A stretch of 64,000 bases of DNA from Thermomonospora echinospora. Its GTDB lineage: Bacteria; Actinomycetota; Actinomycetes; Streptosporangiales; Streptosporangiaceae. The translations under genes and the position numbers were made by a program. This document shows positions 34,718 through 43,934 of the stretch, piece by piece. The notes under the pieces are model-generated. The model was not told the origin of the DNA, searched no databases, and saw nothing but the letters and a program-made list of their open reading frames with translations. The stretch spans positions 248,001 through 312,000 of the forward strand of contig NZ_FNVO01000005.1 in the NCBI RefSeq assembly GCF_900108175.1. The letters are read 5' to 3'. The first letter of the stretch is position 1. Every line of letters starts with the position of its first letter.

Positions 34718-36121
34718 ATGACGCTCGACGACCTGATCAATCAGGCGCGCCAGGCGCTGCAGGAGGCGCTGGCCGCGCGGCAGCGGGAGCAGGACGCGCT
34801 GATGGCGCTCCGTGAGGACCCGAACCTGACCGAGGACGCCGTGAGCGAGCGCGTCGCGGCCCGGGACGCGGCCGACGCGGAGGTCACCCGCCGCCAGGAG
34901 GCCCTCGACGGGCTGCTCGCCGAGCAGGCCCGCGAGGAGGAGATCGCCGCCCTCCAGGCCCGCATCACCCCGACCGACGTCCGCCGCCCCGCCTACGACC
35001 AGGTGGCGCGCGTCGGTGCCGAGGAGCGCACCTACCGGCCCGACACCGACCCGCGCGGCGCGCGGTTCCAGCGCGATGTCATCGCCGCGGTCCGCGGGGA
35101 CTATGAGGCCCAGGGCCGCCTCGCGCGGCACATGCAGGAGGAGCGCGTGGAGCGCGCCGCCGCGCTGACCGGTGGGGAGGAGCGGGCCGTGGGCACCGGC
35201 GCGTTCGGCGGGCTGGTCATCCCGCAATACCTGGTGGACCTGTACGCCCCCCTGGCGCGCACCGCGCGCCCCTTCGCCGACGCCTGCCGGCAGCACCCGC
35301 TGCCCGCCCAGGGCATGACGGTGGAGCTCGCGCGGGTGACCACCGGCACCAACGTCGACAACCAGGCCAACCAGCACGACGCGGTGGCCGAGACCGACAT
35401 CGACGACACCACGCTGTCCATCCCGGTCCGCACCGCCGCCGGCCAGCAGACCGTCTCCCGCCAGGCCCTGGAGCGGGGCGCCGGCGTGGAGGAGGTCATC
35501 CTGGATGACCTGTTCCGGGCCTACGCCACCCGCATCGACACCACGATGATCAACGTGGCCACCGTGGGCCTGTCCGCGGTCGCCACCGCAGTCACCTACA
35601 CCGACGCGAGCCCCACTACGGCCGAGCTGTACCCGAAGGTGATCGAGGGTCTGGCCGGTGTCGAGGCGTCCCTGCTCGACCAGGCGAGCGGCGACAACCT
35701 CGCGGTCATGCACTCGCGCCGCTGGTACTGGATGCAGAACGCCATGGGCAGCTCCTACCCGCTGATCACTCAGCCGGGCGTCGTGCCCCAGACCCTCGGC
35801 GCGAACTACGCCGAGGTGTACGGCCGGGGAGTGCGCGGCATCCTGCCCAACGGCACGCCGGTGATCGTGGACAACAACATCGCCACCAACCTCGGCGCGG
35901 GCACCAACGAGGACGAGGTCTACCTGGTGGACCGGCGCGAGTGCCACCTGTGGGAGGACCCGTCCGCCCCGATGTACATCCGCGCCGAGCAGACCAAGGC
36001 CGCGACCCTGGGCGTGCTCATGGTCGTGTACGGCTACTACGCCTTCACCTTCCAGCGGCAGCCGCACGCCCGCAAGATCAGCGGCACCGGCCTGGTCACC
36101 CCGACCTTCACCGGCGCCTGA
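34718..36121 (+). CDS. major capsid protein (HK97 fold) with N-terminal delta domain
   Basis: The protein is 467 residues. The first 90 are a coiled coil (LINQARQALQEALAARQREQ and on) typical of the scaffolding delta domain removed by the protease. From about residue 140 the HK97 capsid core follows: GAFGGLVIPQYLVDLYAPLARTARPF, TVSRQALERG, VMHSRRWYWMQNAMGS and GYYAFTFQRQPHARKISGTG. Confidence 0.93.
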   Translation: MTLDDLINQARQALQEALAARQREQDALMALREDPNLTEDAVSERVAARDAADAEVTRRQEALDGLLAEQAREEEIAALQARITPTDVRRPAYDQVARVGAEERTYRPDTDPRGARFQRDVIAAVRGDYEAQGRLARHMQEERVERAAALTGGEERAVGTGAFGGLVIPQYLVDLYAPLARTARPFADACRQHPLPAQGMTVELARVTTGTNVDNQANQHDAVAETDIDDTTLSIPVRTAAGQQTVSRQALERGAGVEEVILDDLFRAYATRIDTTMINVATVGLSAVATAVTYTDASPTTAELYPKVIEGLAGVEASLLDQASGDNLAVMHSRRWYWMQNAMGSSYPLITQPGVVPQTLGANYAEVYGRGVRGILPNGTPVIVDNNIATNLGAGTNEDEVYLVDRRECHLWEDPSAPMYIRAEQTKAATLGVLMVVYGYYAFTFQRQPHARKISGTGLVTPTFTGA

Positions 36122-36191
36122 CCACACCCGTCGACGCGCGTCCGGGGCCCGCACCGCGGGCCCCGGCGCCGTGAGGAGGAACGGAGGAACG

Positions 36192-36407
36192 ATGGCCGAC
36201 GAGCCGCAGACCGAAGACCCGATGGTCGCCGCGCTGCTGCGCGAGCGCGCCGGCTACGTGCAGCGCGGCCTGGACGACCGGGTGGCGGCCGTGGACGAGC
36301 AGCTGAAGCTGCGCGGCCACACCCCGCCCGACCAGGACGCGACCCTGCGCGAGACGGACCCGCCGCGGCGCCGCACCCGCCCCAAGAGCACCACGGCCAA
36401 GGACTGA
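36192..36407 (+). CDS. small head-region protein
   Basis: The protein is 71 residues from ATG 36192 (GGAGG four bases before); an in-frame GTG at 36171 is less likely. It is charged, with a helical middle (LRERAGYVQRGLDDRVAAVDEQLKLRG) and a basic tail. Similar short proteins follow the capsid gene in many siphoviruses; the role is unknown. Confidence 0.65.
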   Translation: MADEPQTEDPMVAALLRERAGYVQRGLDDRVAAVDEQLKLRGHTPPDQDATLRETDPPRRRTRPKSTTAKD

Positions 36408-36410
36408 CCC

Positions 36411-36980
36411 GTGGGGGCGCTCGACATCATCTCGACGACCGACGCCAAGGCCCAGCTCAACATGTCCGACTCCACGTCGGACACCGAGCTGGCCGGCTAC
36501 GTCTCGGCGGCCTCCCGGGTGGTGGAGAAGTATGTCGGCGCAGTCATCCACCGCACGGTCACCGACACCTTCGACGGCGGCCGCTCCCAGCTGCTGCTCA
36601 GCACTCTCCCGGTGGTGTCGATCACCTCGGTGACCGACACCGGCACCGCGCTGGCCGCTGACGGCTACACGGTCGACCTGCGGGCCGGGGTGCTGACCCG
36701 CCTGGTCGGCACCAGCCCAACGCCGTTCGAGGCCGGCTATCAGAGCGTGCAGGTGGTGTACACGGCCGGGCAGGCGGCGGACATCGCCGCGGTGGCCGCC
36801 GACCTGGCCGACTACCGGCTGGCCGCCCTCATCATCGTGCAGCACCTGTGGGAGACGCAGCGCCCGGCCGCCCGGGGCCCATTCGACCAAGGCGCCGACG
36901 ACTACGACCCGCGGTACTCCTACAGCATCCCGCGCAGGGCGCTGGAGCTGCTCGGCGAGCCGGTCGGAGGGATCGCCTGA
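36411..36980 (+). CDS. head-tail connector protein
   Basis: The protein is 189 residues. TTDAKAQLNMSDSTSDTELAGYVSAASRVVEKYVGAVI matches the start of gp6-like connector proteins. Beta strands follow, then DYRLAALIIVQHLWETQRPA near the end. It should form the adaptor ring under the portal. Confidence 0.85.
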   Translation: MGALDIISTTDAKAQLNMSDSTSDTELAGYVSAASRVVEKYVGAVIHRTVTDTFDGGRSQLLLSTLPVVSITSVTDTGTALAADGYTVDLRAGVLTRLVGTSPTPFEAGYQSVQVVYTAGQAADIAAVAADLADYRLAALIIVQHLWETQRPAARGPFDQGADDYDPRYSYSIPRRALELLGEPVGGIA

Positions 36981-37438
36981 TGGCCAGCAAGGTTCCCGAC
37001 GCGATCGACCGGCTGTATGCCCTATTCGAGGCGGCGCTACCCGCTGCAACGGTGGTCGACGGGTTCCTGATCGCCTGGCCCCCCGGCGACTGGGCGGTGG
37101 TCGGTGGCGACGGTGCCGTCTCGGAGGAGGAGGACGCCGCCCGTTCCACCCAGATGTGGAAGGGCCTGGGCGCACGGATCCGTGACGAGTCGATCGACGT
37201 GATCTGCGCCGTCGGCAGTTCGACCGGCAACACCGAGGACGGGCCCCGCACCCGCCGGCAGGCGGCCTACGCGATGCTCACCGCGATCGAGGCCGGCCTG
37301 CGCGCCGACCCGGGTCTGGGGGGTTTCACGACGGGTGGGGCGGCTGCCATCACGGACCAGGCGCTGCGGTACGTCGCCAACGACAAGGGCACTGCGGCGG
37401 CGATCGTCTTCACGATCAACGTCCCGGTCCGCTCCTGA
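36980..37438 (+). CDS. tail terminator/completion-like protein
   Basis: The protein is 152 residues, starting in a TGATG overlap. The pattern (DAIDRLYALFEAALPAATVVDG, IDVICAVGSSTGNTEDGPRTRRQAAYAMLTAIEAGLRADP) and the position between connector and tail tube suit a tail terminator-type protein. The identity is inferred from order and size. Confidence 0.65.
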   Translation: MASKVPDAIDRLYALFEAALPAATVVDGFLIAWPPGDWAVVGGDGAVSEEEDAARSTQMWKGLGARIRDESIDVICAVGSSTGNTEDGPRTRRQAAYAMLTAIEAGLRADPGLGGFTTGGAAAITDQALRYVANDKGTAAAIVFTINVPVRS

Positions 37439-37449
37439 AGGAGAGAGGC

Positions 37450-37665
37450 ATGCGCAAGAAGTTCGTCGGGCCGGTGAACCCGGGCCCGGACGGCAAGGAC
37501 ATGGGCCACGACGTGGTCATCGGCGGCCGGTCGCTCGGCAACGTCAAGCGAAACGACGTCATCGAGGTGCCCGCCGACATCGCCCAGATGGACCCGGCAC
37601 CGGTGTGGCCGGAGGGCCTGTGGGAGGACGCTCCCGCCAAGAAGAAGAGCGAAGGTGAGAGCTGA
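37450..37665 (+). CDS. small tail-region protein
   Basis: The protein is 71 residues with AAGGAG before its ATG. It has a short beta domain (RKKFVGPVNPGPDGKDM, RSLGNVKRNDVIEVP) and a Lys/Glu tail. It overlaps the tail tube start by one base (TGATG). The function is unknown. Confidence 0.65.
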   Translation: MRKKFVGPVNPGPDGKDMGHDVVIGGRSLGNVKRNDVIEVPADIAQMDPAPVWPEGLWEDAPAKKKSEGES

Positions 37666-38693
37666 TGGGAACCCGGTCGGGTCTGGACGCGCAGCTGGGG
37701 TTCGCGGCTGAGAGCGTCTATGGAACGGGAGTCGTGCCGTCCCGGTTCCTGGAGTTCGACGAGGAGGACCTGCGGGAGACCCCCACCTGGTTGGAGGGTG
37801 AGGGGATCCGCGCCGGCAGGAAGTACAAGCGGTCCAGCCGTCTGTCGATCTCCCGGTTCGACGTGAAGGGCAAGGTCGACCTGAAGGCGCCGTCCAAGGG
37901 TCTGGGTCTGCTGCTGAAGCACATGATCGGGTCCAGCGCGACGGCAACGCAGATCGCGAGCACCACGGCCTACAAGCAGATCCACACCCCCGGCGACCAC
38001 GTCGGCAAGTCGCTGACGTGGCAGGTGGGGCGGCCGGAGCCGGGTACGGGCACTGTGCGCCCGTTCACTTACCTGGGCTGCAAGTGCCTGTCCTGGGAGC
38101 TGTCCGTCTCCGACGGCGAGCACGTCAAGCTCAGCACGAACTGGTCGGGCCGGGAGGAGAGCACCTCGACTGGCCTGGCCGCCGCGTCCTACGCCAGCGG
38201 GGCGGGGCTGTACAACTTCTCGCACGCGTCGCTGAAGCTCGGCGGCACCGCGTCCACGTCCAGCGGTGAGATGTCGGTGTCGGGCGGCAGCGCGGTCACC
38301 ACCGTCATCAACTCCATCAGCATCAAGGGTGAGAACCCGATGGCCGACGAGCGGTACGGCATCGGCAACAGCGGCCGCAAGAGCGAGCCGCTGGAGAACG
38401 ACTACCCCACGCTGACCGGCAGCCTCGACGCCGAGTTCAGCAAGGCTGAGCTGTACGACGTGTTCAAGTCGGCCGACTCCATCCCGCTCGAGCTCGTCTT
38501 CGCGTTCGGCGACGCCGGCGGTGGCAACCCCTTCGAGCTGTCGTTCATCGGGCCCGCGATCACGATGAAGGAGGCGGCCCCCAGCGTCAACGGGCCCGGC
38601 CTCGTGCGGATGAGCACGGAGTTCGAGGTGTACGACGACGAGACGAACGCCCCCTACCAGTTCCGGTACGTCTCCACCGACACGACGGTCTGA
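37665..38693 (+). CDS. major tail tube protein
   Basis: The protein is 342 residues. The opening SGLDAQLGFAAESVYGTGVVPSR is typical of siphovirus tail tube proteins, followed by a beta-rich body (FTYLGCKCLSWELSVSDGEH, TLTGSLDAEFSKAELYDVF, GNPFELSFIGPAITMKEAAPS). It forms the stacked hexameric rings of the tail. Confidence 0.88.
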   Translation: MGTRSGLDAQLGFAAESVYGTGVVPSRFLEFDEEDLRETPTWLEGEGIRAGRKYKRSSRLSISRFDVKGKVDLKAPSKGLGLLLKHMIGSSATATQIASTTAYKQIHTPGDHVGKSLTWQVGRPEPGTGTVRPFTYLGCKCLSWELSVSDGEHVKLSTNWSGREESTSTGLAAASYASGAGLYNFSHASLKLGGTASTSSGEMSVSGGSAVTTVINSISIKGENPMADERYGIGNSGRKSEPLENDYPTLTGSLDAEFSKAELYDVFKSADSIPLELVFAFGDAGGGNPFELSFIGPAITMKEAAPSVNGPGLVRMSTEFEVYDDETNAPYQFRYVSTDTTV

Positions 38694-38699
38694 GACGCC

Positions 38700-39218
38700 A
38701 TGGAGGTGCACGTCCGGCACAGCGACCTGCGCGAGCTCGGCCGCGACTTCCGCGCGGCCGGGCGCCGGGACCTGTCGCGGGACATGCTCAAGGAGATGCG
38801 CGGCAGCGTGAAGCCGATCGTTCCCCAGCTGCGGTCGGCGCTGCGCGGTAGCCCATCGCGGACCGGCGACCAGCGGACCGAGTCCGCCCGCCAGGCCCGG
38901 CCGCGGGGGCTGCGCGATGCGATGGCGCGCGGCGTCCAGACCAAGGCGTCCCTGGCCGGGCCGCGGGTCGGCGTGCGCCTGCGCATCGACCCGCGGCATT
39001 TCCCGGACAAGCAGAAGAGCCTGCCGAAGTACCGGGAGGGCGTGCTACCTCGCTGGCGGTCCCCGAACTGGGGACGGGACGAGTGGAAGCAGCAGCAGAG
39101 CCACCCGGTGTTCTTCCCGACGATCCGCCCGCACATCCCCCGCGTGCAGCGGGACCTGCGCCGGATCGTCGATGAGTACGTCGACCGCGTCGCCCGAGAA
39201 ACGGACACCCCCGAATGA
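38700..39218 (+). CDS. minor tail/head-tail joining protein
   Basis: The protein is 172 residues, basic. The N-terminus (VRHSDLRELGRDFRAAGRRDLSRDMLKEMRGSVKPI) resembles HK97 gp10-type proteins, and HPVFFPTIRPHIPRVQRDLRRIVDEYVDRV closes it. Its location, after the tail tube rather than before it, makes the exact role uncertain. Confidence 0.65.
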   Translation: MEVHVRHSDLRELGRDFRAAGRRDLSRDMLKEMRGSVKPIVPQLRSALRGSPSRTGDQRTESARQARPRGLRDAMARGVQTKASLAGPRVGVRLRIDPRHFPDKQKSLPKYREGVLPRWRSPNWGRDEWKQQQSHPVFFPTIRPHIPRVQRDLRRIVDEYVDRVARETDTPE

Positions 39219-39673
39219 TCATCATCTCCCATAAGTGCCTCGTCGCCGGCTGCCCGGAGACCTCCCACAAATGGGAGTGGAACGGACAGCCGACCCTGCG
39301 TGAGCTGCTGTACGTCCAGGAGACCCTCGGCATGGAGCCGGCCGAGTACCGCGAGGCGCTCAACTCGGCGATGACCGGGCTGACGACCGCGGGCATCAAG
39401 GCGGCGCTCATGATGGTCCATCTGCTGCATCGGCGGGACGGCATCCTCACCCCGTTCGAGGACGTCGACCTGGACCCCACCCAGCTGGAGACCATCCTCG
39501 ACCCGGCGCCGGACGACCCTGCCGAGAGCGAGGGAAAAGGTACCGGCACGCCGACGACTCCCTCCCGCCCCCTCGACGACGCCACGAGCTCAACATCTGG
39601 CCCCGCAGCCGAGGAGGGCTCAGAGCCCAGGTCGTCCACTACGCCGCCGACCTCTGGCGGTGGTACGGGCTGA
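39215..39673 (+). CDS. tail assembly chaperone, short form (G-like)
   Basis: The protein is 152 residues in the zero frame. The folded part (LRELLYVQETLGMEPAEYREALN, GIKAALMMVHLLHRRDG) precedes an acidic linker and a Ser/Thr/Pro-rich end that reads like read-through. GGGAAAA at 39532-39538, in the phase G GGA AAA, is a classic -1 slippery site. It binds the tape measure during tail assembly together with the longer frameshifted form. Confidence 0.85.
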   Translation: MIIISHKCLVAGCPETSHKWEWNGQPTLRELLYVQETLGMEPAEYREALNSAMTGLTTAGIKAALMMVHLLHRRDGILTPFEDVDLDPTQLETILDPAPDDPAESEGKGTGTPTTPSRPLDDATSSTSGPAAEEGSEPRSSTTPPTSGGGTG

Positions 39674-39774
39674 CCGTCGTCACCGTGTGGGACGTCGACC
39701 CGCCGACGTTCTCCGGGCTGATCACCGGCATCGACCGGGCGCGCGAAAGGGAGGAGGTGACGCCAGGTGGCTGA
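39215..39774 (+). CDS. tail assembly chaperone, -1 frameshifted form (GT-like)
   Basis: Slipping back one base at 39532-39538 joins the first 108 codons to a second frame of 78 codons. That frame encodes a plausible domain (ELNIWPRSRGGLRAQVVHYA, WRWYGLTVVTVWDVDPPTFS, GLITGIDRAREREEV) and stops at 39772-39774, eight bases into the tape measure gene. This is the conserved G/GT arrangement of long-tailed phages, and the second frame has no start codon of its own. Confidence 0.88.
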
Positions 39775-42700
39775 CGAGCGGCGCAGAGTCCAATTCGACT
39801 TCATCGGCCGCGACCAGCTGTCGCAGGTGATGCGGCGCATGGGCGAGGACGCCGAGAAGCTCGACGGGCAGATGGCCGCCATGGGCGCCGCGGCCGGCGC
39901 GCTGGCCGGGCCGATCGCCGCCGCCGGCGCCTCCTTCCTGGGCTTCGCCGCCGTCGCGCGCCCGGCGATCATGGGCGTGGTCGAGGCGCAGGAAGACCTG
40001 GTCGGCAGTTGGGAGGACCTGAGCAGTACGCAGCGGGTCAGTGCTGCCGGGCTGCGGGACCTGCGGGGCGAGTTCCAGGAGCTCGCGGCCTCCTATGAGC
40101 CGCAGGCCCTGGCCATCTTCAACCAGGTGATGGACGACGCCACCGACCTGTTGCCGGAGTTCACCAAGCTCGCGGACGCCGGCGCGATCGGCGTGGACAG
40201 CCTGGTCGATCGGCTGGGCGCTTTCGCCACCGGTCCCGAGGTCGCCTCGTTCGTACAGTTCGCCGCGGAGACCGGCCCGGAGGCGATGGACCAGCTGGGG
40301 CAGGCGGCCACCACCACTGGTGAGATCGCTCTCCAGACGGTGCAGGACATGGCGCCGCTGGGCCTGAGCATGTTGCAGCTGGCCAACGGCACGCTGTCGG
40401 CGGTGAACGCCGCGGCGTCCTGGAATCCGGCGCTGGCGCAGATGGCCGTTACCACGCTGCTGCTGCGCGGCCCCCTCACTGCGATGGTCGGTGGCGTCGG
40501 GGGCATGGCCACCCGGATGCGGGAGGCCGCCGCCCCCACCCAGAACCTGTCCCGCGGGCAGAAGGCGCTGAACCTCGCCGCCGCGGCCGGGCCCGGCCTG
40601 TACATCGCGGCCGGAGCGGCGCTGGGCTTCCTCGCGGTCAAGACGCTGACGGCCAAGTCCGAGACGGAGAAGATGGCCGACTCGCTCCGGTCGACGTACC
40701 GGGCGTTCGGCAACAACGTCGAGGGCTTCCAGACCTGGGCCGGTGTGCTCCGGACCCAGTTCACCCAGGCGGTGGGCGGCGCCGACGTCGCGCTGCGGAA
40801 GGTCAACATCGGCGGGCGCGAGATGGAGGCCTGGGTCGACACCTCGACGGGCAAGGTGCGGATCCTGTCCTCCGGCCAGCAGGACCTCGCCGACAAGATC
40901 GCGTTCGCGGACGGGCATGTCCGCAAGCTGAACGGTGCCATCGCCCAGGTGGCGTCCACGTTCGGGATCTCCCAGGACGCGGCCAAGCGGCTGGCCGATG
41001 CGGCGGGCGTGGACCTGGCGGCGAGCCTGGACAAGTCGGGGAACCTGACGCAGGAGGCCGTGCTGAAGCTGGGCGCCTACCGCAGCGCGGCCCAGCAGGC
41101 CAACGACCCGTCGTGGCGTCTGTCGCAGACGATGAAGATCCTGGCCGACAATACGAGCACGGCTGAGCAGCGGACGCAGGCGCTGACCAGCGCGTACAAC
41201 GCCGAGCTTGGTCCGGCCATCGCCGCGATCAACGCCAACCTTCAGCTGAAGGACGGGTACGCGCAGCTGTCGGAGCAGCTGTCCAAGGCCAAGGCCCGGA
41301 TGAACGGCAGCGGCGAGGCGTCCCGCCAGCTGCAACAGAACCTCGTCCAGCAGATCGACACCGTGTGGCGGCTGTATCAGGCCAACGTCGAACAGAACGG
41401 GACCACCGAGCAGGGCACCGCCGCCGTGCGCCGGCAGCTGCCGGTGCTGTACGCGCTGGCCGGCCGCAACACCGAGCTGCGCAAGCTGGTGGACGCGCTG
41501 GCCCGCAGCACGGGCAACGTCACCGGCGTCACCGACATCTCCCGGCGGTCGTTCCTGCGGATGGCCGAGTCGATGAGGATCGGCCGCGCTGCTGCTGAGC
41601 GGCTCTGGGACGAGCTGAAGCAGATGAAGGACCGCAAGGTCGACATCCTCGTCCACGGCAAGGGCAACTGGAGCGTTGGCGGCGCGCACCCGGGGGCGAA
41701 GTTCCCGGGCATGGCGGCCGGGGGTGCCGTGCCGCTGGTGTCCGGCGCCGAGCCCGGCAAGGACAGCGTTCCGGCGTTGCTGATGCCGGACGAGCACGTC
41801 TGGACCACGAGGGAGGTCGCCGCCGCCGGCGGACACGAGGCGATGTTCCGGCTGCGGAAGGCGGCGCTAGCCGGGCACCTGAAGGGCTACGCCAAGGGCG
41901 GCCCGGTCAACATGACCTCTGCGCGGGTGTCTCCGCAGCGGGCGGCCGACATCATCACCGAGCCGATCTGGGAGGGCATGACCGGGCTGGTCGCCTCGAT
42001 CGGCCGGGAGATGGGCCGCCAGTGGAAGAAGTACATGATGTCGGGCGGCGGTGTGGTTGCCGCGGCCCGGTCGATGATTGGCTACCCGTACAGCTGGGGT
42101 GGTGGCGGAAAGGGCGGCCCGTCCTACGGCATCGGCCGCGGCGCCCGGACGTTCGGCTTCGACTGCTCAGGTCTCACCGAGTACGCCTGGTGGAAGGGCC
42201 GCGGCATCTCCATCGGCGGCACCACCTACAGCCAGCACCCCAACAGCGTGGCGATCGGTACGCCGAAGCCCGGCGCGCTGGGCTTCCCCCACATGGGCCA
42301 CGTGGTGATCGCCAGCAACCGGCCGGGCTACATCATCGAGGCGCCCTACACCGGCGCGCACGTGCGCGAACGGGCAGCCTCCAGCGGCTACGACTGGCGG
42401 TGGCCAAAGGCGGCCTTCTACGCCGGCGGCCCGGTCAAGCGGCTGGGTGAGCTGGCCACCACCCCCATGGCACTGCGCGCCGAACGGGAGATGGCCCGCC
42501 TCGCCCAGGTCATCGGCAACCCGTCCCGGCGCCGCGCGCACGGCGGCCCCATATCGGCTGGCCTGCCGTACCTGGTGGGCGAGATGGGCCCGGAAGTCGT
42601 CGTGCCCCGCGTCGGCGGGACGGTGCACCCCGCCGCCAGCGCCGCCGGCGGGACGACCATCACGATCGAGCGGCTGGAGCTGCGCTTTGCCGATGACCGC

Positions 42701-42775
42701 AACCTGGTCGAGAAGGGTCGCCAGTTCGCCGAGGCATTGCGCGCCTACAAGTCCAAGGGAGGGCAGCTCCCATGA
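39767..42775 (+). CDS. tape measure protein with internal NlpC/P60 peptidase domain
   Basis: The protein is 1,002 residues from GTG 39767, with AGGGAGGAGG upstream. It opens with QFDFIGRDQLSQVMRRMGED and a hydrophobic stretch (about 35-75), then long helical regions. Near residues 760-880 is an NlpC/P60 fold: Cys800 in GFDCSGL and His845 in MGHVVIA. C-terminal repeats of AHGGPISAGLPYLVGEMGPEVVVP type are common in tape measures. It sets tail length and can pass into the cell at infection; the peptidase probably opens peptidoglycan. Confidence 0.9.
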   Translation: MADERRRVQFDFIGRDQLSQVMRRMGEDAEKLDGQMAAMGAAAGALAGPIAAAGASFLGFAAVARPAIMGVVEAQEDLVGSWEDLSSTQRVSAAGLRDLRGEFQELAASYEPQALAIFNQVMDDATDLLPEFTKLADAGAIGVDSLVDRLGAFATGPEVASFVQFAAETGPEAMDQLGQAATTTGEIALQTVQDMAPLGLSMLQLANGTLSAVNAAASWNPALAQMAVTTLLLRGPLTAMVGGVGGMATRMREAAAPTQNLSRGQKALNLAAAAGPGLYIAAGAALGFLAVKTLTAKSETEKMADSLRSTYRAFGNNVEGFQTWAGVLRTQFTQAVGGADVALRKVNIGGREMEAWVDTSTGKVRILSSGQQDLADKIAFADGHVRKLNGAIAQVASTFGISQDAAKRLADAAGVDLAASLDKSGNLTQEAVLKLGAYRSAAQQANDPSWRLSQTMKILADNTSTAEQRTQALTSAYNAELGPAIAAINANLQLKDGYAQLSEQLSKAKARMNGSGEASRQLQQNLVQQIDTVWRLYQANVEQNGTTEQGTAAVRRQLPVLYALAGRNTELRKLVDALARSTGNVTGVTDISRRSFLRMAESMRIGRAAAERLWDELKQMKDRKVDILVHGKGNWSVGGAHPGAKFPGMAAGGAVPLVSGAEPGKDSVPALLMPDEHVWTTREVAAAGGHEAMFRLRKAALAGHLKGYAKGGPVNMTSARVSPQRAADIITEPIWEGMTGLVASIGREMGRQWKKYMMSGGGVVAAARSMIGYPYSWGGGGKGGPSYGIGRGARTFGFDCSGLTEYAWWKGRGISIGGTTYSQHPNSVAIGTPKPGALGFPHMGHVVIASNRPGYIIEAPYTGAHVRERAASSGYDWRWPKAAFYAGGPVKRLGELATTPMALRAEREMARLAQVIGNPSRRRAHGGPISAGLPYLVGEMGPEVVVPRVGGTVHPAASAAGGTTITIERLELRFADDRNLVEKGRQFAEALRAYKSKGGQLP

Positions 42776-43230
42776 GCGGCAGTGACGGCGTGTTCACCGT
42801 GGCCAAGGGCCGGGTCGGCCACTATGCCGGGCTGCCGGCCGCCGATGACGTGCTGGTCGGTGTGCTCCTCCAGGCCGATGGGCTGGAGGACGACAGCGTG
42901 CTGGCCGATCACGACACCCTGGCGTCGGTGCTGTCCGGAGGGAACGCTGAATGTGACTTCACCGGCTACGTGCGGCAGGTCCTGGCCGGGGTCGCCTGGG
43001 TGGTGGACGACGACGCGGGCACTGCGGACGGCAGCGTCGATGTCATCGTGTGGCCGTCGGCGGGCGGCGCCCACAACAACGCGGTGGGCAAGCTGCTGAT
43101 CTGCTACCGGCCGGCGGCGGCCAGCACCGATGAGGAGATCGTGCCGCTGACCTTCCACTCGGTGGACGTGGAAACGAACGGGAGCACGGTCAGAGTGCGG
43201 CTGCCGTCCGGGTTTGTGCGGGTGGCGTGA
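42772..43230 (+). CDS. minor tail protein candidate
   Basis: The protein is 152 residues, beta-rich (DVLVGVLLQADGLEDDSVLA, ECDFTGYVRQVLAGVAWVVD, KLLICYRPAAASTDEEIVP). It overlaps the tape measure stop. The location points to a baseplate or tail-tip virion protein, without a recognised family. Confidence 0.65.
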   Translation: MSGSDGVFTVAKGRVGHYAGLPAADDVLVGVLLQADGLEDDSVLADHDTLASVLSGGNAECDFTGYVRQVLAGVAWVVDDDAGTADGSVDVIVWPSAGGAHNNAVGKLLICYRPAAASTDEEIVPLTFHSVDVETNGSTVRVRLPSGFVRVA

Positions 43231-43931
43231 TGGCCGTCGCCTTCGTCGCCGCGACCGCGAACGCGGTCAACTCCACCACGTTGCCCCTGACGTGGCCGGC
43301 GGTGTCCAGCGGGCATGTGGCGCTGCTGGGCTGGTCGGGCCTGTCGACCGCGGTGTGGACGCCGCCGGCCGGGTGGACGCTGCTGGACGCGGTCACCGCC
43401 GACAGCGGCAACCACGCCTCCCGCGTCTACTGGCGGCCGTGCGACGGCAGCGAGTCGGGCACGATCACCCTGACGCACGACACCCTCAACAAGCAGTCCG
43501 CGGTCCTGATCGTCTGGTCCGGCGTGGACACCGCGACGCCGATCGACGCCTACGCCGTGCGCGACGAGAACACCGCGGGCACCTCGCATGCCTCGCCGTC
43601 GGCGAGCGCCACCATGGCCGGGGTGGTGGCCGTGGCCATGGTGTCCGAGCGGGTCACCGACTCCACCCCGTCCTACACCGCGCCGGCCGGGTACACGATC
43701 CGGGCGCAGCCGACGCCGATCGGGCTGGGCGGGTCGGTGTCGCTGGCCATGGCCGACCTGCTGACCGGCACCGGCGGCGCCACCACCGTCACCCCGGGCG
43801 CGTGGACCGGGACCGTGTCCACCGCCAACGTCCTGACCTGGACGATCCTGCTGCGCCCGCTCGTGGTCGTGGCTGGGGCGTCCCCTGTTCCGTCCGCCGC
43901 CCGGCGGCTTCGCCCCCTACTCGTGAGGTGA
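43230..43931 (+). CDS. minor tail protein candidate with beta-sandwich character
   Basis: The protein is 233 residues from ATG 43230 (TGATG overlap; a GTG three bases earlier is possible). The sequence is Thr/Ala/Val/Trp-rich with repeated beta strands (GHVALLGWSGLSTAVWTPPAGWTLLD, SAVLIVWSGVDTATPIDAYA), as in phage adsorption-apparatus domains. The last 20 residues are basic. Confidence 0.65.
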   Translation: MAVAFVAATANAVNSTTLPLTWPAVSSGHVALLGWSGLSTAVWTPPAGWTLLDAVTADSGNHASRVYWRPCDGSESGTITLTHDTLNKQSAVLIVWSGVDTATPIDAYAVRDENTAGTSHASPSASATMAGVVAVAMVSERVTDSTPSYTAPAGYTIRAQPTPIGLGGSVSLAMADLLTGTGGATTVTPGAWTGTVSTANVLTWTILLRPLVVVAGASPVPSAARRLRPLLVR

Positions 43932-43934
43932 CTC

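Noticed and set aside
39722-41836. 704-residue minus-strand frame opposite the tape measure gene
   Set aside because: It is an antisense shadow inside the late operon with typical Arg/Leu/Gly bias and no start signals.
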